From positions 22,878,001 to 22,942,000 of the forward strand of contig CM060733.1 in NCBI GenBank assembly GCA_030704615.1: a stretch of DNA of 64,000 bases, read 5' to 3'. Below are positions 1 through 12,794 of this stretch, piece by piece. This stretch comes from Takakia lepidozioides (lineage: Eukaryota; Streptophyta; Takakiopsida; Takakiales; Takakiaceae). The notes under the pieces were generated by a model, which ran no database searches, was not told the origin of the DNA, and saw only the letters and a program-made list of their open reading frames with translations. Both the position numbers and the translations under genes were made by a program. The first letter of the stretch is position 1. Every line of letters begins with the position of its first letter.

Positions 1-2869
1 TCCCAATCCGATGTGCTACTGTGCCTGCTGCTCGGCGGGATCATCCGGGTTCAAATCTGCAAGGCCTCCAAATCCAGCCCGAAGTATGGACCTGTTTTAG
101 AGCCTTGCTTAACTGAACAATCTTGATTACCTCTAACTGCCTCCGTTATACAGTACATGCAAAACCGACCGAGGCAGGTATCTATCGAGGCTGGCACTAG
201 GGTGCTCGAAGAGGCTGTGTATTGCCTTGCATGGAACGCGACACCGTATGCATGAAGAAAATGATCGAATGTACGTTACGTCGACCGTATGTCGCCGTCG
301 CCAGCTTTTCACGTCTCTATCACCACACTCCCTGCACTCTGGCGATTCAAATTATATGCTGCCTTTCTGCGAGCAATGAATGATGGGCATCATCCGTCAT
401 CGGGCTCTTCATCCATTCCAAATGCCAAACTCCCTCCAGCACAAGCAGTACGACCAGTAATAAACGGAAAATCATTTACACAGTAATTATGTAAAATTAG
501 GTCACTATCGGGGCTGTGTCATGAGCAGCTATACGTGTACGTGTACCCGGTACAGGAATATCGTACCACCGTATCTTCATACGATTTTCTGTCAGAGACC
601 ACCCCGCGTCGGCGCTCTACCAGGTATTCATCTGCCAATACATATATACGCACATACATGGGTAAGTACAAGTACACCGCCTCTGGTATGTATGTATGTA
701 TGCGTTAGGAATCCGGCCTGACAGAAGACTGCCACGTACCTGTCCACGTGTACGATTGGATGCACGTGACGAGCGACTCAGCACGCTTCCCCCCGAGAGC
801 GACATATACGTACACGCCTTTTGAACCTGTATACGTGCATCATATTCGATATACATATATATATGTGTGTATGTAGCGTATGGTAGGTTAAAATACGGTA
901 CGCATGGTGTTACCGGCGTCACGTCACGTTTCCGCGCGTAACTTGCATTGCCGAGAAGTGAGGCGGATAGTTTTGCGGGTAGAATGTTGTGGCGAAACTA
1001 CCCTGCTGCGACCAGACGCAGGGTCTTGCTTTGGCTGCATATAGGCGTGTGCCGCGTGGCATTTGCACCTGTCTCTGTGGTTATCTTCTCCTCGCTTGCT
1101 TGCTGGGATCGTTTCCTGCATCAATCAGAAATGCGCTGAAGTTGGATAATCCATGTGCTGTTTTGTGGAGATTAGAGTAGATTGGTGGTGAGCGCGAAAC
1201 TCGACAGGGAAATCAGTCTTCTTTTTCGTCCTGTAAGTGCTCTGCCGCGCCCAGCCTCCCTTTATTCTGGTTTCACTATGTAAATGTGCCAAATGTGTGG
1301 TTTTCGTGATGATTGAATCGACAACCCGTTTCAACTTCACGAACGTTGCATGACATTAAGGGATGCGTGAATTTTGTTGGATTAGGTCGGACAGAAAAGT
1401 GGCAGCATCCAGGGATTTCTCACGTCTATCCTGCGTTCGGAAGGGAAAGGTGAGAAGCCTCATTTTGTACAGCAGAAAATCACTAGGATTGTTTGTGGAT
1501 GTAAGTCGATCCAGCATTTTACTCCAACTCTGTGTGCATACAATGGAATACGTTTTAAATCAATCCCTGATATCCTTTCACGATTGCAGTTTAAATTTTA
1601 GTAGATCTTGCCGTTTGTTTGACCTGTTTCAGGGTTTCCAACAATATGTGAGCCAGCGGGGTAAAAGTGTATGAAAGGCAGATGTATTATATTACGAGAA
1701 GTTTATAATTAAAGAATCTAATTCACGACGCAGCCATTCGATGATCCGTTTGCAAGACAAATTTTGCAAACAAATCTTACAGCACATACGGCAATTGCGA
1801 AAGCCATGATCATGTGGTACCATCTGAAACTCCGGCACTCTCTCTGGAGCTTCAGCTGTTGTTTCTATTCCTGATTACTCTTACAGCCCCAACGTAAATG
1901 GAACCCACTGACAGTAGTCCGCAGCAGTTGATGGAAGTTCTTACTCCCAAAGCTCATGCCGATTAGACGGAGGGTTCACCATTGCCACTCTCAGCCCTGT
2001 GAGTCATTGAAATTTGCTATCTAGGTGCTCTACTTATTACCAACTTACCTGATTGTGCATCCTTATCATACAATTAGGGTTGGTTGCAACTTAACTGTTT
2101 TTTGGGGACTTCAACGAGTGGATACTTCTTAAGGCTTGTCTTAGTTTGTTTCTCAAAGCTGCTGCATGGGGCACATATCCCTCATGCCTTGAATGAGGCA
2201 TTTATGCTGTTGGGGACATAGACCCTGGTGAACAGAGCATAAAAACAGGGCAGAGGTGGCAAGAATGGGAGAGGTGAGCAGAATTGGAGCCGCTACCTAG
2301 GCTCAAGGTTCTCTCTAGTAGCAACTGCCAATCAAGGTTGTGAAAGACTGCGAATCTTGACTAGAAAATTGTTCTTGGCGGTTGTGTGGACAGGGAAATT
2401 GGTAGTCAGCGTGTATCCTCCGTAATTCTGTGTGAATGTTGGACGGGCGTCTTGATTGAGAAAGAGCCTAGGGCCAGTCAGCAACAAGAAGGCCGGCACT
2501 GTGGAGCTTGTCTTGTCTAATGTTGTTTGTATTTCCTCGCTTGTATCAAGGAGTGTTTCTACCCAGGCCTGTGATACCATGCCAAATGGCCTGACAGCCG
2601 AGGGTTGCTAGTCGCTGCAGCAGTGTACTAATCTAGTAGCAGGGTTTACCTTTAGACCCTTTGTTCTTACAAGGATAGGTTGACCAGGGTTTATTCGTTT
2701 CTCTCTCCTGCCAGAATATACATTGATTGGGTGTGGATTCAGCATCCTTCGAGAGGATGCTGGTAGATCCAGTTGAGAAGTAGGTCGGGCCTTGAACAGC
2801 TGTGAGCTTATGAATCACAACAACTCAATCCAAGGTCAAATTTATCTCAGCACCTTAAAAGGCGAAACC
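1..2869. other. No gene recognised; flank upstream of the OTU gene
   Basis: I see no recognisable coding or RNA gene here. The first 900 bases are rich in short TAC/GTA and TG/CA runs (for example around 850-880), and about 950-1130 is GC-richer. Short open frames on both strands match no family I know. The last few hundred bases may hold the promoter and 5' UTR of the OTU gene that starts at 2870, but I cannot place a TATA box or start site with confidence. Confidence 0.5.
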
Positions 2870-5800
2870 ATGATAACTTCAGAGGACCCGAATTTGGTGC
2901 GGTGGGGTCTTCATTTGCTTGATGGTGGCGGAGGCATGGTGTATGATGCAGGCAATAACTCCTCTGTATATAACATGCCTGGTCAAGGGTACGAACGTGA
3001 CGGTGATCCCTATGGTACTGTGGTGGCCCGTGCTCCAAGCGCCGTCGTGAATGATGCAGTCATTGCACAGGCTTTGCAAGAGGAGTTTGCACAGCTAGAT
3101 ACTGCAGATCCTGTGGCTCCTGTGAACGAGCAGCTGCAGGTAGGGGCTTTGTCTTTTGCTTACTTAAGTGTGCATCGCCTCGATGCTGCTTAGACTTTGC
3201 GGTTCTGAATCATTTGGGTTTTGGGTGGTTGGTTGTAATGGTACCTTTGGATTGTATTAGTTTGGGCCTTTTCACGAGATCAAAGCAGGGTGGAGGTAAA
3301 GGAAATGAAAGGTTTTCATTCCAGTTATCAGAGTTTGTCAGATGACGCAGGATGACCTACTCAGACTAGCCAAGTTTGCTGGTGTAACGGATTTTGTAGG
3401 TGCTCTAGTCTAAGTACTCATTGCAGTCTTAAGAAGTTGAAGGAGCCATACCTTCCGCCCTGGCAAATTGATCCCAATGTTTAAAATCTGTGTTATTAAC
3501 AAAATTTGTGGACGCAAGAGTGTGGAATAGAGAGTATCATACTCTGCTTCTAGAGAAATATATACGGGAGCGTGGTCGTAAATTTTATTATTCTGTGCTT
3601 GCAGGCCTCTTTCCTTGCGCAGGAATGGATTGATAAGGATGACACCAGACCGAGAGAACAAAACTGGGTTACTGAAAAAGGGTGTCCAGAGCATGTAGAG
3701 AAAGAGGGAGAGACGAAGTATTGGGAGGGGGGACAGAAAGAGACAGTGGGAGAAGGAAACTATGGTCAGGTGACAACCCAAACGTGGGAGAGTCCCGACG
3801 ACGAGATGGAGTGGCAACACCGGGGTTCGGCTCCCTCCAACTCAACTCAAGACAACTCTCCATATGATTTTGACGATGATGACCACCAACTTGCACTGGC
3901 ACTCTCTGAGGACTATCCACAAGTGGACCAAGAACTGGCAAGACGCCTCACTAAGCTTGAATCCATAAAGGTGGGTTGATATCGATACTACATTTTTACT
4001 CCAGAAGTTTTCATCAACCCAGCAATCTCTATAGGGATTCAAGATTGTTTACAAAGTCTAGACTTCCAAACCAGAGGGGGTTTAATTTGCACTTCTTATT
4101 CATTGTGACATGTTTCAACAAGTTGTGCAACTGAAGTGTTCAAGATGCCAAATGAGAAGTTGCTCAAAACCAAGTTGGCAACAAGACGTGACGGCCTTTG
4201 TACAAGCTGCACAAGTTGTCAAACACACATTTGAACTGGCATCTTTTATGCCAGTTTATGAGAGCTGATAATCTTCCTCCCCAAATTTTGAGCTGTTGCC
4301 AAATAGTAATTGAGAGCAGAATTGTTTGGTTCACATGTGCAGCATATTCCAAGAATAAATGGAGAAATTCCAACATTCGATTATGCTTCAATAGACCACC
4401 AACGTCTTTTGGATAGGTGAGAAAACAACATGTTTCCTTCATATTGAGGTAACCATTGGATGAAGGTTATGAAACTATGCAGGCCACACTTTGTGTAGTT
4501 TGTATGATTTCAAGCTCCATTTTGATCTAAAGGGAATGCACTGGCCCTGGCTTGGGATTCATCATGTAGGTTGGTTTGTTACGGGCTGGCAGAGCAAAAA
4601 ATCAAAGGTGATGGAAACTGCCAGGTCAGCGATCTTCCATACAATCTCATGAGCTCCAATTTATTGTATACTACCATTGAGTTGCTAAGAGAAGGTTCTA
4701 GTACGAGTAGGTGGTACGATCAGATTTACCTCCAGGAAATTGAACTAAGGAAATAAACATTATAATGTCTGTGGGGGGCCGCTATGGCCCATGGGACTGA
4801 GAGACCTTGTCGAGCGATGCCACTCTTGAGATGTGGTCATGGCTGCCATCAGGAAATCACCATTTGAATTCCCTGCACCTGTACAGGTTGATATTCATCT
4901 CCCTTTCCCTTGCTTTCTGTTTCTCTCTTTGTACTTGTTCCCTTTGTTCTGCCTGAATTGGGCGTGGGGTGTATAGCCACAAGGCTACAGCAAACAACGT
5001 CTTATGAGTACATTCTGTCTTTGTGCTTATGCAGCTTGATTTTTATTGGACTAGCAGATTTCAACCTATCCTAGATAATTTACTGTGGGAGAGATTGAGG
5101 CTGAGGTTGGTGAGGCCATAGGGGGAAACATACTCTCTCTCAAGTGAGTGAACTAACAATCTGCTTTGAGCCTTTGATGAACGAGCATTTTAAGGAGCGA
5201 GCCTTCGACAGTGGTAGTTGTCCCCTTTCTGCTGTCCTCAAGTTCCACTCCTCCTGTAACACCGTTTCAGCTGTTAAACTGGGATGGGGTTTTGGCCAAC
5301 AGTCAGCAAATTATGACGAGTATTTCGCCCAACACCTAATCCTTATCCTAAATCCTAATGGCAGCATCAGCTGATATACTGTTACGACAACATTCACTGG
5401 GAATTGACAAGAGATCATCCTTCTTCCATGCGCGTGCGCGCGTGTGTGTTTGTATGTATATCTGTGCATGTGTACTTCAAGCATCCATGTGCTTCCTTTA
5501 ACATCTCAGTTTGAATGGATGGGCTGACGGCAGTTTCGGGCACTGTCAGACCAGCTGTATCGCACACCTGAGCATCACAAGGTTGTGAGGAAAAACATTG
5601 TCAGTCAGGTCAGTGCTTGTTAGACTCTCCTCTCTGATCACATTTGCTCTAATGTTTACAAAGCCGCTCAAATTGGTGTGAACTTTGAATTTTGAGCAGT
5701 TCTCTGGATATCTGGATATCAGGTGAGGCTTTGAGTCAAAGCATGTACATACTTGCACAGCTAGTGATTTCATATGGCTGGGGCACAATGAAAGGCAGCT

Positions 5801-7882
5801 GGAAATAGTTGTACTATCAAGATTCCATGGAAGGCTTACCTGCCGTTTGCTGTGGACGTTTGAAGCAGCTCAAGGCTACACCGGATGCATACTCAGGTTA
5901 TGTGCCAATGAAATATAGCGACTACCTGAAGAATATGGCCAAGTATGAGTCCATAACCTTTTCCTTTTCTTTATTATTATTTTGGTGGCCCCTGCAAATG
6001 AACATTGGAGATGTATCATCCACTAAAGTGGGTTGGTGCAGGAGTGGTGAATGGGGTGACCACGTTACCCTGCAAGCTGCTGCTGACTATGTAAGTTCTC
6101 CCTGTTGCCCAAGCCAGTGCCGAAGTGCCAAAGTCTTGTGCATCTCTCTCTCTCTCTCTCTCTCGGTAACTTGGTCATTGACTTTTCATTGCAAGCATGA
6201 ACTTACTGCCATCCAGTCAAACCCGACAGACATGCCATAGAAAATGGCTAATGTTGTTCTAAAGTGGCAAGCACCTGAGTGAGTAATGAAGTCAAAGATT
6301 GCTGTGCTGGAGTCAGGGACCCATGGGTGAAGGTCCTCATTGACTGAAGGTGCCAACAGTAAGAATTACTGTAGCCTGAGTGCATTGACTAGAGGGAACA
6401 CCACCCCTCGAGGGGCCCATGGAGTTTAGATGGATGTGTAGGCAAGGCTATCTTACATAACAAGCTTAGTATGGTGAATTGGCCGAAATTGCTAGTGTAA
6501 CCCTCTGTATAACGCTATGTGAAACATGTGGACTGCCAGTTAGTTTGGTGGAGTTGCTCAGACTATTAATTTCTGGCCAGCACAGATGTCACACATGTGA
6601 TTAAAGCACCACAGAGAAGGAAGAAACAAAGAAAGAAAAAGAAAAAATTCTTTATAATGACCACAGCTGAACCAGAGGGCCCAACAAGAAAACCCCAGAG
6701 AATTAAACAACACCTAAAGACACAGTGCCTGATTCAGGTTGGCTGCCAGGCACTTTTAGCCCTCAAAGAAAGGGACAAAGAAATTGCATCCACCCTTGGG
6801 GAAGGGAGAGTATGTATTCATAAGATGTTTGCCAGCCTTCTGGCCATAGACCCTGTAGTCGGTTTGGGCAGACCAATAGCAGACAGATACTACCTTTGTG
6901 TGGGGCTCACTCCACTAGTGGGAGTTACGTTGATATAGACAATTGGCTCGGGCTTGGAGAAGGGAGAGAGAGAATGTACTGATAAGATGTTTGCCCTAGC
7001 CTTGTGGCCATAGACCCGGCGCCCAGTTTGGGCGGAACGAAAGGGAAGAGATACTACCTTTGTGAGGGGCTCACTGCGGTAGTGTGACCTACCTTGATAG
7101 AGACAATTAGTTTGGGTTTTCTAGATATCCTCTAGACAGCCCTTCACGCAATCATCAACTTGCTGTCTATGAGCTTCCCAGCAATTAGACCCCAGCAGGG
7201 CTAGGGCTTTAGGCTCAGCCTCAAGATTTTCAAAGTTGGTGAAGGGAGTTGAAGTTGGAGAAGGGAGTCAGACAAAGAGAGATGAGCTGACAGGTGAAGT
7301 GACCAAGTGACAAAGGCTTATGCTTGTGGGTTTGGTGCAGTATGGTGTAAGGATTGCTTTGATCACATCCTTCAAGGACACATGCTTCATCGAAATTGCA
7401 CCTACCGAGCAAAAGTCAGATCGAGGTCTGACACTATTCTTCTACATCTACCAAACATGTTTGAGAGTTGTTGAATTTTACCATGTAAGTGCAGGCATTC
7501 AATACATTCCCTTCGATGATTAGACGTTTTGGCTTTTTACCCACTTTCCCTGCCTTCCTCTCCTCTTCACTCATGTCCTCTCCAGCCACTAGATTGGGGC
7601 CAACACATCAGAGGTAAGATTCCTGCTATTGTAATTAGGTGCGATATGGTTTTGCTTCTCACCTACTGTGGTATTATTCAGTTAAAGACACAAGGAGATG
7701 TGTTGGGTGAGGCATGGCACCCGTCTCCATGGTCTCCTAGGCTGTCAGACATGGATATGTGCATGATTTATATGATACAGCTATTGCCTCCAGTAATTTG
7801 TGTGTGTACTCTGGAATGTGCACAGCAATCTATCTCAGCTTCTGGGCAGAGGTTCACTACAATTCAATCTACCCTGAAGGCG
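2870..7882 (+). CDS. OTU-family cysteine protease (deubiquitinase), plant OTU9/10/11-like, nine exons visible
   Basis: Predicted ubiquitin-cleaving protease. Exons with GT/AG borders and compatible phases: 2870-3139, 3605-3970, 4343-4416, 4570-4624, 5534-5608, 5869-5942, 6042-6090, 7341-7425, 7826-7882. The frame gives about 368 residues. Residues 1-212 are an acidic, disordered N-terminal region. The OTU domain begins near residue 213 (HIPRINGEIP). The catalytic Asp251 and Cys254 lie in GDGNCQ, and the next exon starts FRALSDQLYRTPEHH. Then follow GYVPMKYSDYLKNMAK and SGEWGDHVTLQAAADY. The catalytic His360 is in FWAEVHYNSIYPEG. The motif order matches plant OTU proteins of this subfamily. 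The Cys loop is split by an intron just after the Cys. The last visible exon ends in phase 1 before GTTAGT, and the C-terminal exon was not found; a K/R-rich open stretch near 8232-8290 is possible but the phase does not fit cleanly. LINE/SINE pieces sit in its introns. Confidence 0.9.
4959..5025 (+). repeat. LINE/SINE-type 3' tail fragment in OTU intron 4
   Basis: The stretch containing ATAGCCACAAGGCTACAGC followed by CAAACAACGTCTTATGAG and TACATTCTGTC matches the tail of the SINE copies at 7940-8110 and 26209-26395 and the ends of the LINE pieces at 6962 and 21470. It is a short dispersed copy in the sense orientation within the intron. Confidence 0.6.
6800..7250 (-). mobile_element. Two LINE 3'-end fragments, antisense in OTU intron 7
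   Basis: Two partial copies stand side by side (about 6800-6950 and 6962-7250). Both carry the core GGCCATAGACCC, then TACTACCTTTGTG, GGGCTCACT and TTGATATAGACAATT or a variant. The second copy continues with TATCCTCTAGACAGCCC and CATCAACTTGCTGTC, which is also found at 21579-21670 beside a LINE ORF end, so the strand and identity come from that copy. They are 5'-truncated, as expected for target-primed reverse transcription, and lie opposite to the OTU gene. Confidence 0.7.
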
Positions 7883-7939
7883 GTTAGTCTCTCTCTCTCA
7901 TTTCCGTGCTAAACGCAGAAATAAGTTCACACCTGCATC

Positions 7940-8110
7940 TGAGCTGCTGGGATAAGCTAAACCCTGGTGGGTACGAATCCCACAAAATGCTCCGGGAAGG
8001 TTAGTTTCCCGTGGGTTCAGTGGCCATATGGCTATGGCAAGGTGATATTCGTATGGACGGCATGGTACATTATGTCCCACTACTTCGCATCTCATGAGTA
8101 CATTCTATCC
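7940..8110 (+). mobile_element. tRNA-derived SINE, copy A
   Basis: The body shares about three-quarters of its bases with 26209-26395 (reverse strand): AAACCCTGGTGGGTACGAAT, CCCACAAAATGC, GGCCATATGGCTATGGCAA and CTCATGAGTACATTCTATCC are all paired there. A pol III B-box-like motif, GGGTACGAATCCC, is at 7969-7981 (consensus GGTTCGANTCC). The 3' tail is the same as that of the local LINE family. It begins about 60 bases after the last recognised OTU exon. The 5' limit is approximate. Confidence 0.6.
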
Positions 8111-8216
8111 TACTACTGGAGTGAGACCCTCACAAAGGAAATGTCCGGTTCCCCCTTCTTCCGCCCAAACCGGGCGTAGGGTCTATGGCCACAAGGCTAT
8201 GGCAGACAATGGCTTA
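8111..8216 (+). repeat. LINE 3'-tail fragment directly behind SINE copy A
   Basis: GAGTGAGACCCTCACAAAGG, then CGGGCGTAGGGTCTATGGCC, ACAAGGCTATGGCAGACAA and GGCTTATGA is the plus-strand form of the LINE end seen in antisense at 6962-7110 and 21470-21560. Confidence 0.6.
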
Positions 8217-11200
8217 TGATAGTTTTCTTCTAGGATCCTTCGCCGCAAGACTAAGAGACAGAAGAATTATTTAGGTCTATTTTTCAAGGTAAAAAGGCAC
8301 AATGTAGGGTGGACCAAAAATGCTGTCCAACATGGATTTTTTGGACATAAAAATATCGTACTCATAAATGGCAATGCTGATAGTAGAAAGGGACTAAGCT
8401 ATTCCAAGTCTCAAACCAAAAAAAAAGGGTTAGAAGTTATGGACTTTTGAAAAGTCCATAAGGAGTTGATATAGGCCATTTAAAAGGCAATTATGTACTT
8501 TTAAAACACATAACTCAGAAAGAGGACTTAACCAAATGTGCATTGAAAGATGAAGAATTGAAAGTGACGAACATTCATAAAAAATTTATGTACTATTTGG
8601 TGCCTCCAAATAAGCTGATTTCATAAAGTCCCTCATGAATAGAATTCTTTTAATAAGTAAACTTTATTCACTCAACATGTTATCTTTCCTTTGATTAAAG
8701 GGGGATCGAAGTCCAATGGACTTTTGGATGCTTTTTAGGGGTTATGGACTGAAGGTTACGAGGAAAAGGATGGACATTCATCCGTTTGGTGACATTAACA
8801 TAATGATTCTACTCTGTCAACTTTGTCAATATTGGGTAGTTTAGATCAATTCAACCCGGCACATTCAATGAACTATTATTTTATTTTGAAAAAAAAATTA
8901 TCTTGTGTACTTTAGGAACACAAGATCCACTGTAGGCTGCAACTACTCTGTAGCACCTTCAGGAGTTGGAAACCTTCTCAGTCCCTGCATGTAGTCTCTC
9001 CGAGGTCACGCCCCAGGTGCTAAGGTGATAAAGTCTTAAAACTTAAAACAGTCTTTCATCATATGTGTAGGTGCCAGAACTGCACCTCCTTATGATACAT
9101 CACCCGGCAAAGAGTGTCTATTTTGTGAGTAATTCAATGCCGAAAGCTAGGTTGACACAAAGGTGTGCCTGTAAATGCAGGATTGATCTTAAGCTTGATT
9201 CAAATGCATGAGATGGCATGGGTCAGAATTGCTTGTAGATTACCAATTCGCATTCTAATATTATAATTTGGTTTTGTTTTAACAGAGGTCACAACTCCTA
9301 TACCTTCTCATGGGAAGAAAAGGCACTGGCTAGGCAAAATATTCTAGGTTGCTTTGTTTTTTCATGGGCAATTGAAGCTAAGACTCTCTGTATTTTTAGC
9401 ACTTCAGAGTGGACCTACAATGTAGGTGGATTGTTATGAGCTACCAATTCAAGGTACCAGGTGTGTATGTGTTTCACAAAGGTATGACCTTCTGTCAGCA
9501 CTATTGAGTTTAGGCATCGTAATTTGCCGGCGATACGCCAAAGGATGTTTCTTCAGGATTTGATTTCAATCCTGGTATCTGCATATGAACGTAGTGTCTT
9601 GTTATGGATGTTAACAACTGGTCAGTTTAACATTGGCCATGTATTTTTGAGACAATATTTCAGGTATTAGTTCGATTGGGAGTCAAGTTCATCTGAAAAA
9701 TCTAGAATGGATTATTATTGAAATTTAATTTTCTCCAGATTGTGATGGTAGAGTTGTTGTTCATACACTTTGTAAATATAGAATTAAAGATTTGTATACG
9801 GAGTATGAGTTCAGCGGTAGGCTCTCACATTGATACAAGATATTGATGTACTTAGCATATGCAGAATTAAAATTTGGAGCAATTTTAGAGATCTCTTAAG
9901 GCTTCATGCCATTTACGTTTAGATTGGGTGGGAAATGGGTGCACTTTTTATCAGAACTATCAGGATGTGTGGATGGTGATTATCCCATGGGTTCTCCTAA
10001 TATGAATCACTTGTGATTTGAACTTGGTGCTTCTTTCTTTTTGGTACTTGCTTGGTTGTCATTCTTTTGGAACATGTTAATTAGTTGAAGTTTTGGTAAC
10101 TAGAGCCTAAGCCTAAGCCTAAGCCTCTTGGCTTGGAGTTGAATATGAATCAATCATTGGACTTTTTGAAACCAGCTAACAAATATATTGTATAATCTTT
10201 AAACTGGTTGACTTGTCACATAAATTAACCAACATAACTTTATGTGCAAATAAAGATAACATTATAATGAACTTCTGGTGGCATCCATGAATCTTACTTG
10301 TTGGTACATACTTATTTTGAACAACTTTGTACGGTGTTATCCGTGCTAATAGTCCTTGAGAATAAGACTACAAGTAAATAAAACATGTTTACAACACATA
10401 CATTATTAACTAAAATTGTGTAATTATAGATTGAATGATTGATGCCAGGAGCCATAATCATAAATTTGATGGCCGCGGTTGAGGGGGAGTAAGAACATTG
10501 CCCTTAGCTAGAAGGACTATGTCCAAAAGAAGGGCAATGAAGGATTCGAATTCTAGTACTTGTCATTTAAGAAACAAGAAGCTTTCCATGAGACAATTGA
10601 TAGTCTTATGATGACACCATGCTCATGATTATTGAGGTAGAAAAGTTGCAAACCGACTTTATGTTTGGGTACTGAATTTGATGGCCGCGGTTGAGGGGGA
10701 GTAAGAACATTGCCCTTAGCTAGAAGGACTATGTCCAAAAGAAGGGCAATGAAGGATTCGAATTCTAGTACTTGTCATTTAAGAAACAAGAAGCTTTCCA
10801 TGAGACAATTGATAGTCTTATGATGACACCATGCTCATGATTATTGAGGTAGAAAAGTTGCAAACCGACTTTATGTTTGGGTACTGAATTTGGTTTATGA
10901 AAACGCATACAGGAAACTAATATAATGTTGCTTCAGAGGCGTTTCAGAGCACATTAATGCTTTCTTTTCGTTAGCAAATAAGAGGAATGATATCATATGT
11001 AGCTTAGCAATATACAATGTACCTAATCATTCTTTATTTTTAGTAAAGAACATAACAATTACCTATATGATGCGCGGCCTGTCCCACACGTGAGACATAA
11101 AAAATGAGAGGCATATCAATCCAGTCAGTTTCTTTAAGAAAATAAAAATAAAAATCTAGTCAGTTAGTTGCATTCACGTTATAAGTAATCCTATATATAG

Positions 11201-12640
11201 CGTGCTCATGGGACTAGTTTTGTAAAGAACGGGACATAGCCCAATTGGACTCTAAAGCCTAAATTAACACTGACAGTGTGTGTGTGTGTTATTTTTTAAA
11301 ATACCAAAAAGGGGATGGGTATTATCTCGGTTTTTTTTTTTTTTTTAAAGGAAACCTGGGAGCGACTGCTCACAATTCAGGCCATTGAGGAGGGGTAAAA
11401 TTAACCCCCTTTCAGATAAGCCATTAGGCACACAGGTGGGAAAAAATCTCGGTTTAGTTAGGGAAAAAATCGTGCTTGGCAGTTAAACTTCCCTGCATCA
11501 TAATAATTTTTCACAAGGTGCCACTCCCTTTCTTTAAAATTTTAAAAAAAAAACACTGCGATAGACAAAACTCATGTATGTGTGTGATCACACATGTCTA
11601 AATAGGAACTTGTAAGTTATCAATTAAATGTTACTTCCATGCCTCTGAATTGCTTAGTAACATGTTACAACTTATTAACCATATATTATAATGTCCTTGG
11701 ACTAAACCTCATACAATCGTATGTATGACCCTGAAAAGCAATAGGGAAAAGCAAACAAACAAAAACCAGAGATTTCAAGAGAAAACAAATCAAAAGCCGG
11801 TGCTTATGTAATCGACAATCAAAAAGACGGAAATACCATGATTGACACAATATGGCAATATGATGGGGAAAGACAACATGAAATATGAGATTTTACTTAA
11901 AAGCCCAATGAACCCAAAGACAACGAAAGGTTTTTCCTCATGAATAAATTTCAAGGTCTCTCTCGGACCTTTAAACCAAAAAACATTAAAAAAAAGAAAA
12001 GAAAGGCTTGCGAAAATCTTCATAATTCGGAAAACACAACATACACATTAAAATCACAAAAAATTCAGCCCAACACATGCCAAATCTCTTCAAGAGAGTT
12101 GGACGGATGTTCTACAGGAAATTGAGTCTACAACATGGCTTCGGAGCTTATTGGTGTCAACAACTTAATCTGAACTTGCAAGAAAGTATGTAGTGATTCG
12201 AATTAAGAGAAAAGTGTTCAAAATTTATATGCTTCTGGTCAGCATTGTCTTTCAGCATGTTGAACATGAATTTATTGTCATGTCATTTATTACTATGGAA
12301 CATGAACCTCAAAACATTTTCAAGCCTTTAAGTACTCAAAAATGGCTAGAATTAATGATAAGAATGTAATGAGGTTGGAAACATAAGCTAAAAACTGATT
12401 TTTTCATTGCATGAGATGATGAACTTTATATTAAAACATAAAGAGAAATGAATTGATAGGTCAAAATATTCACGGGTTTGATCCTTGTACCTTTCTCGTG
12501 CTAGGCAAACACACTACCATTTATTTGAGCAACATCCCCCTTTTGCTTCACATACTGGTGTTTTAACTTTTAACGTTTCAATGGAAAAGGTTTCTGTGAT
12601 CAGTAAAAGGTTCAAGAATTTACCTCAGGAAGGAGCACGT
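8217..12640. other. AT-rich intergenic DNA, no gene seen
   Basis: The longest frames are short, AT-rich and match nothing known. Apart from the 212-bp direct duplication listed separately there are only microsatellite-like runs (three AAGCCT units near 10108-10125, TG at about 11276, T at about 11331, A at about 11542). Confidence 0.6.
10463..10886. repeat. Perfect tandem duplication, two units of 212 bp
   Basis: Unit 1 is 10463-10674 and unit 2 is 10675-10886. I found no mismatch on reading them side by side. Both start AATTTGATGGCCGCGGTTGA and end GTTTGGGTACTG. The unit has no coding sense I can recognise. Confidence 0.9.
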
Positions 12641-12794
12641 GGGACAGTGCCCTAAAATAGTTAAAGCTCAGCGCTCTAGAATTTTCCGAAAGGCAGGGGG
12701 CTGGAAAAATACCGTTGACCCTACCCACATGGCAGGCCAAATGGGCAATCTTGTAAATAACATCTAGGGTTCAAAATTTATCATAATGCGCAAA

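Noticed and set aside
2332-2580. 82-codon minus-strand frame near the OTU gene
   Set aside because: Alternative start codon, no recognisable motif.
7917-8232. Candidate last exon of the OTU gene after AACGCAG at 7917 or TTCTAG at 8231
   Set aside because: The first falls in or beside SINE sequence; the second gives only a short tail in the fitting phase. Neither resembles the family C-terminus well enough.
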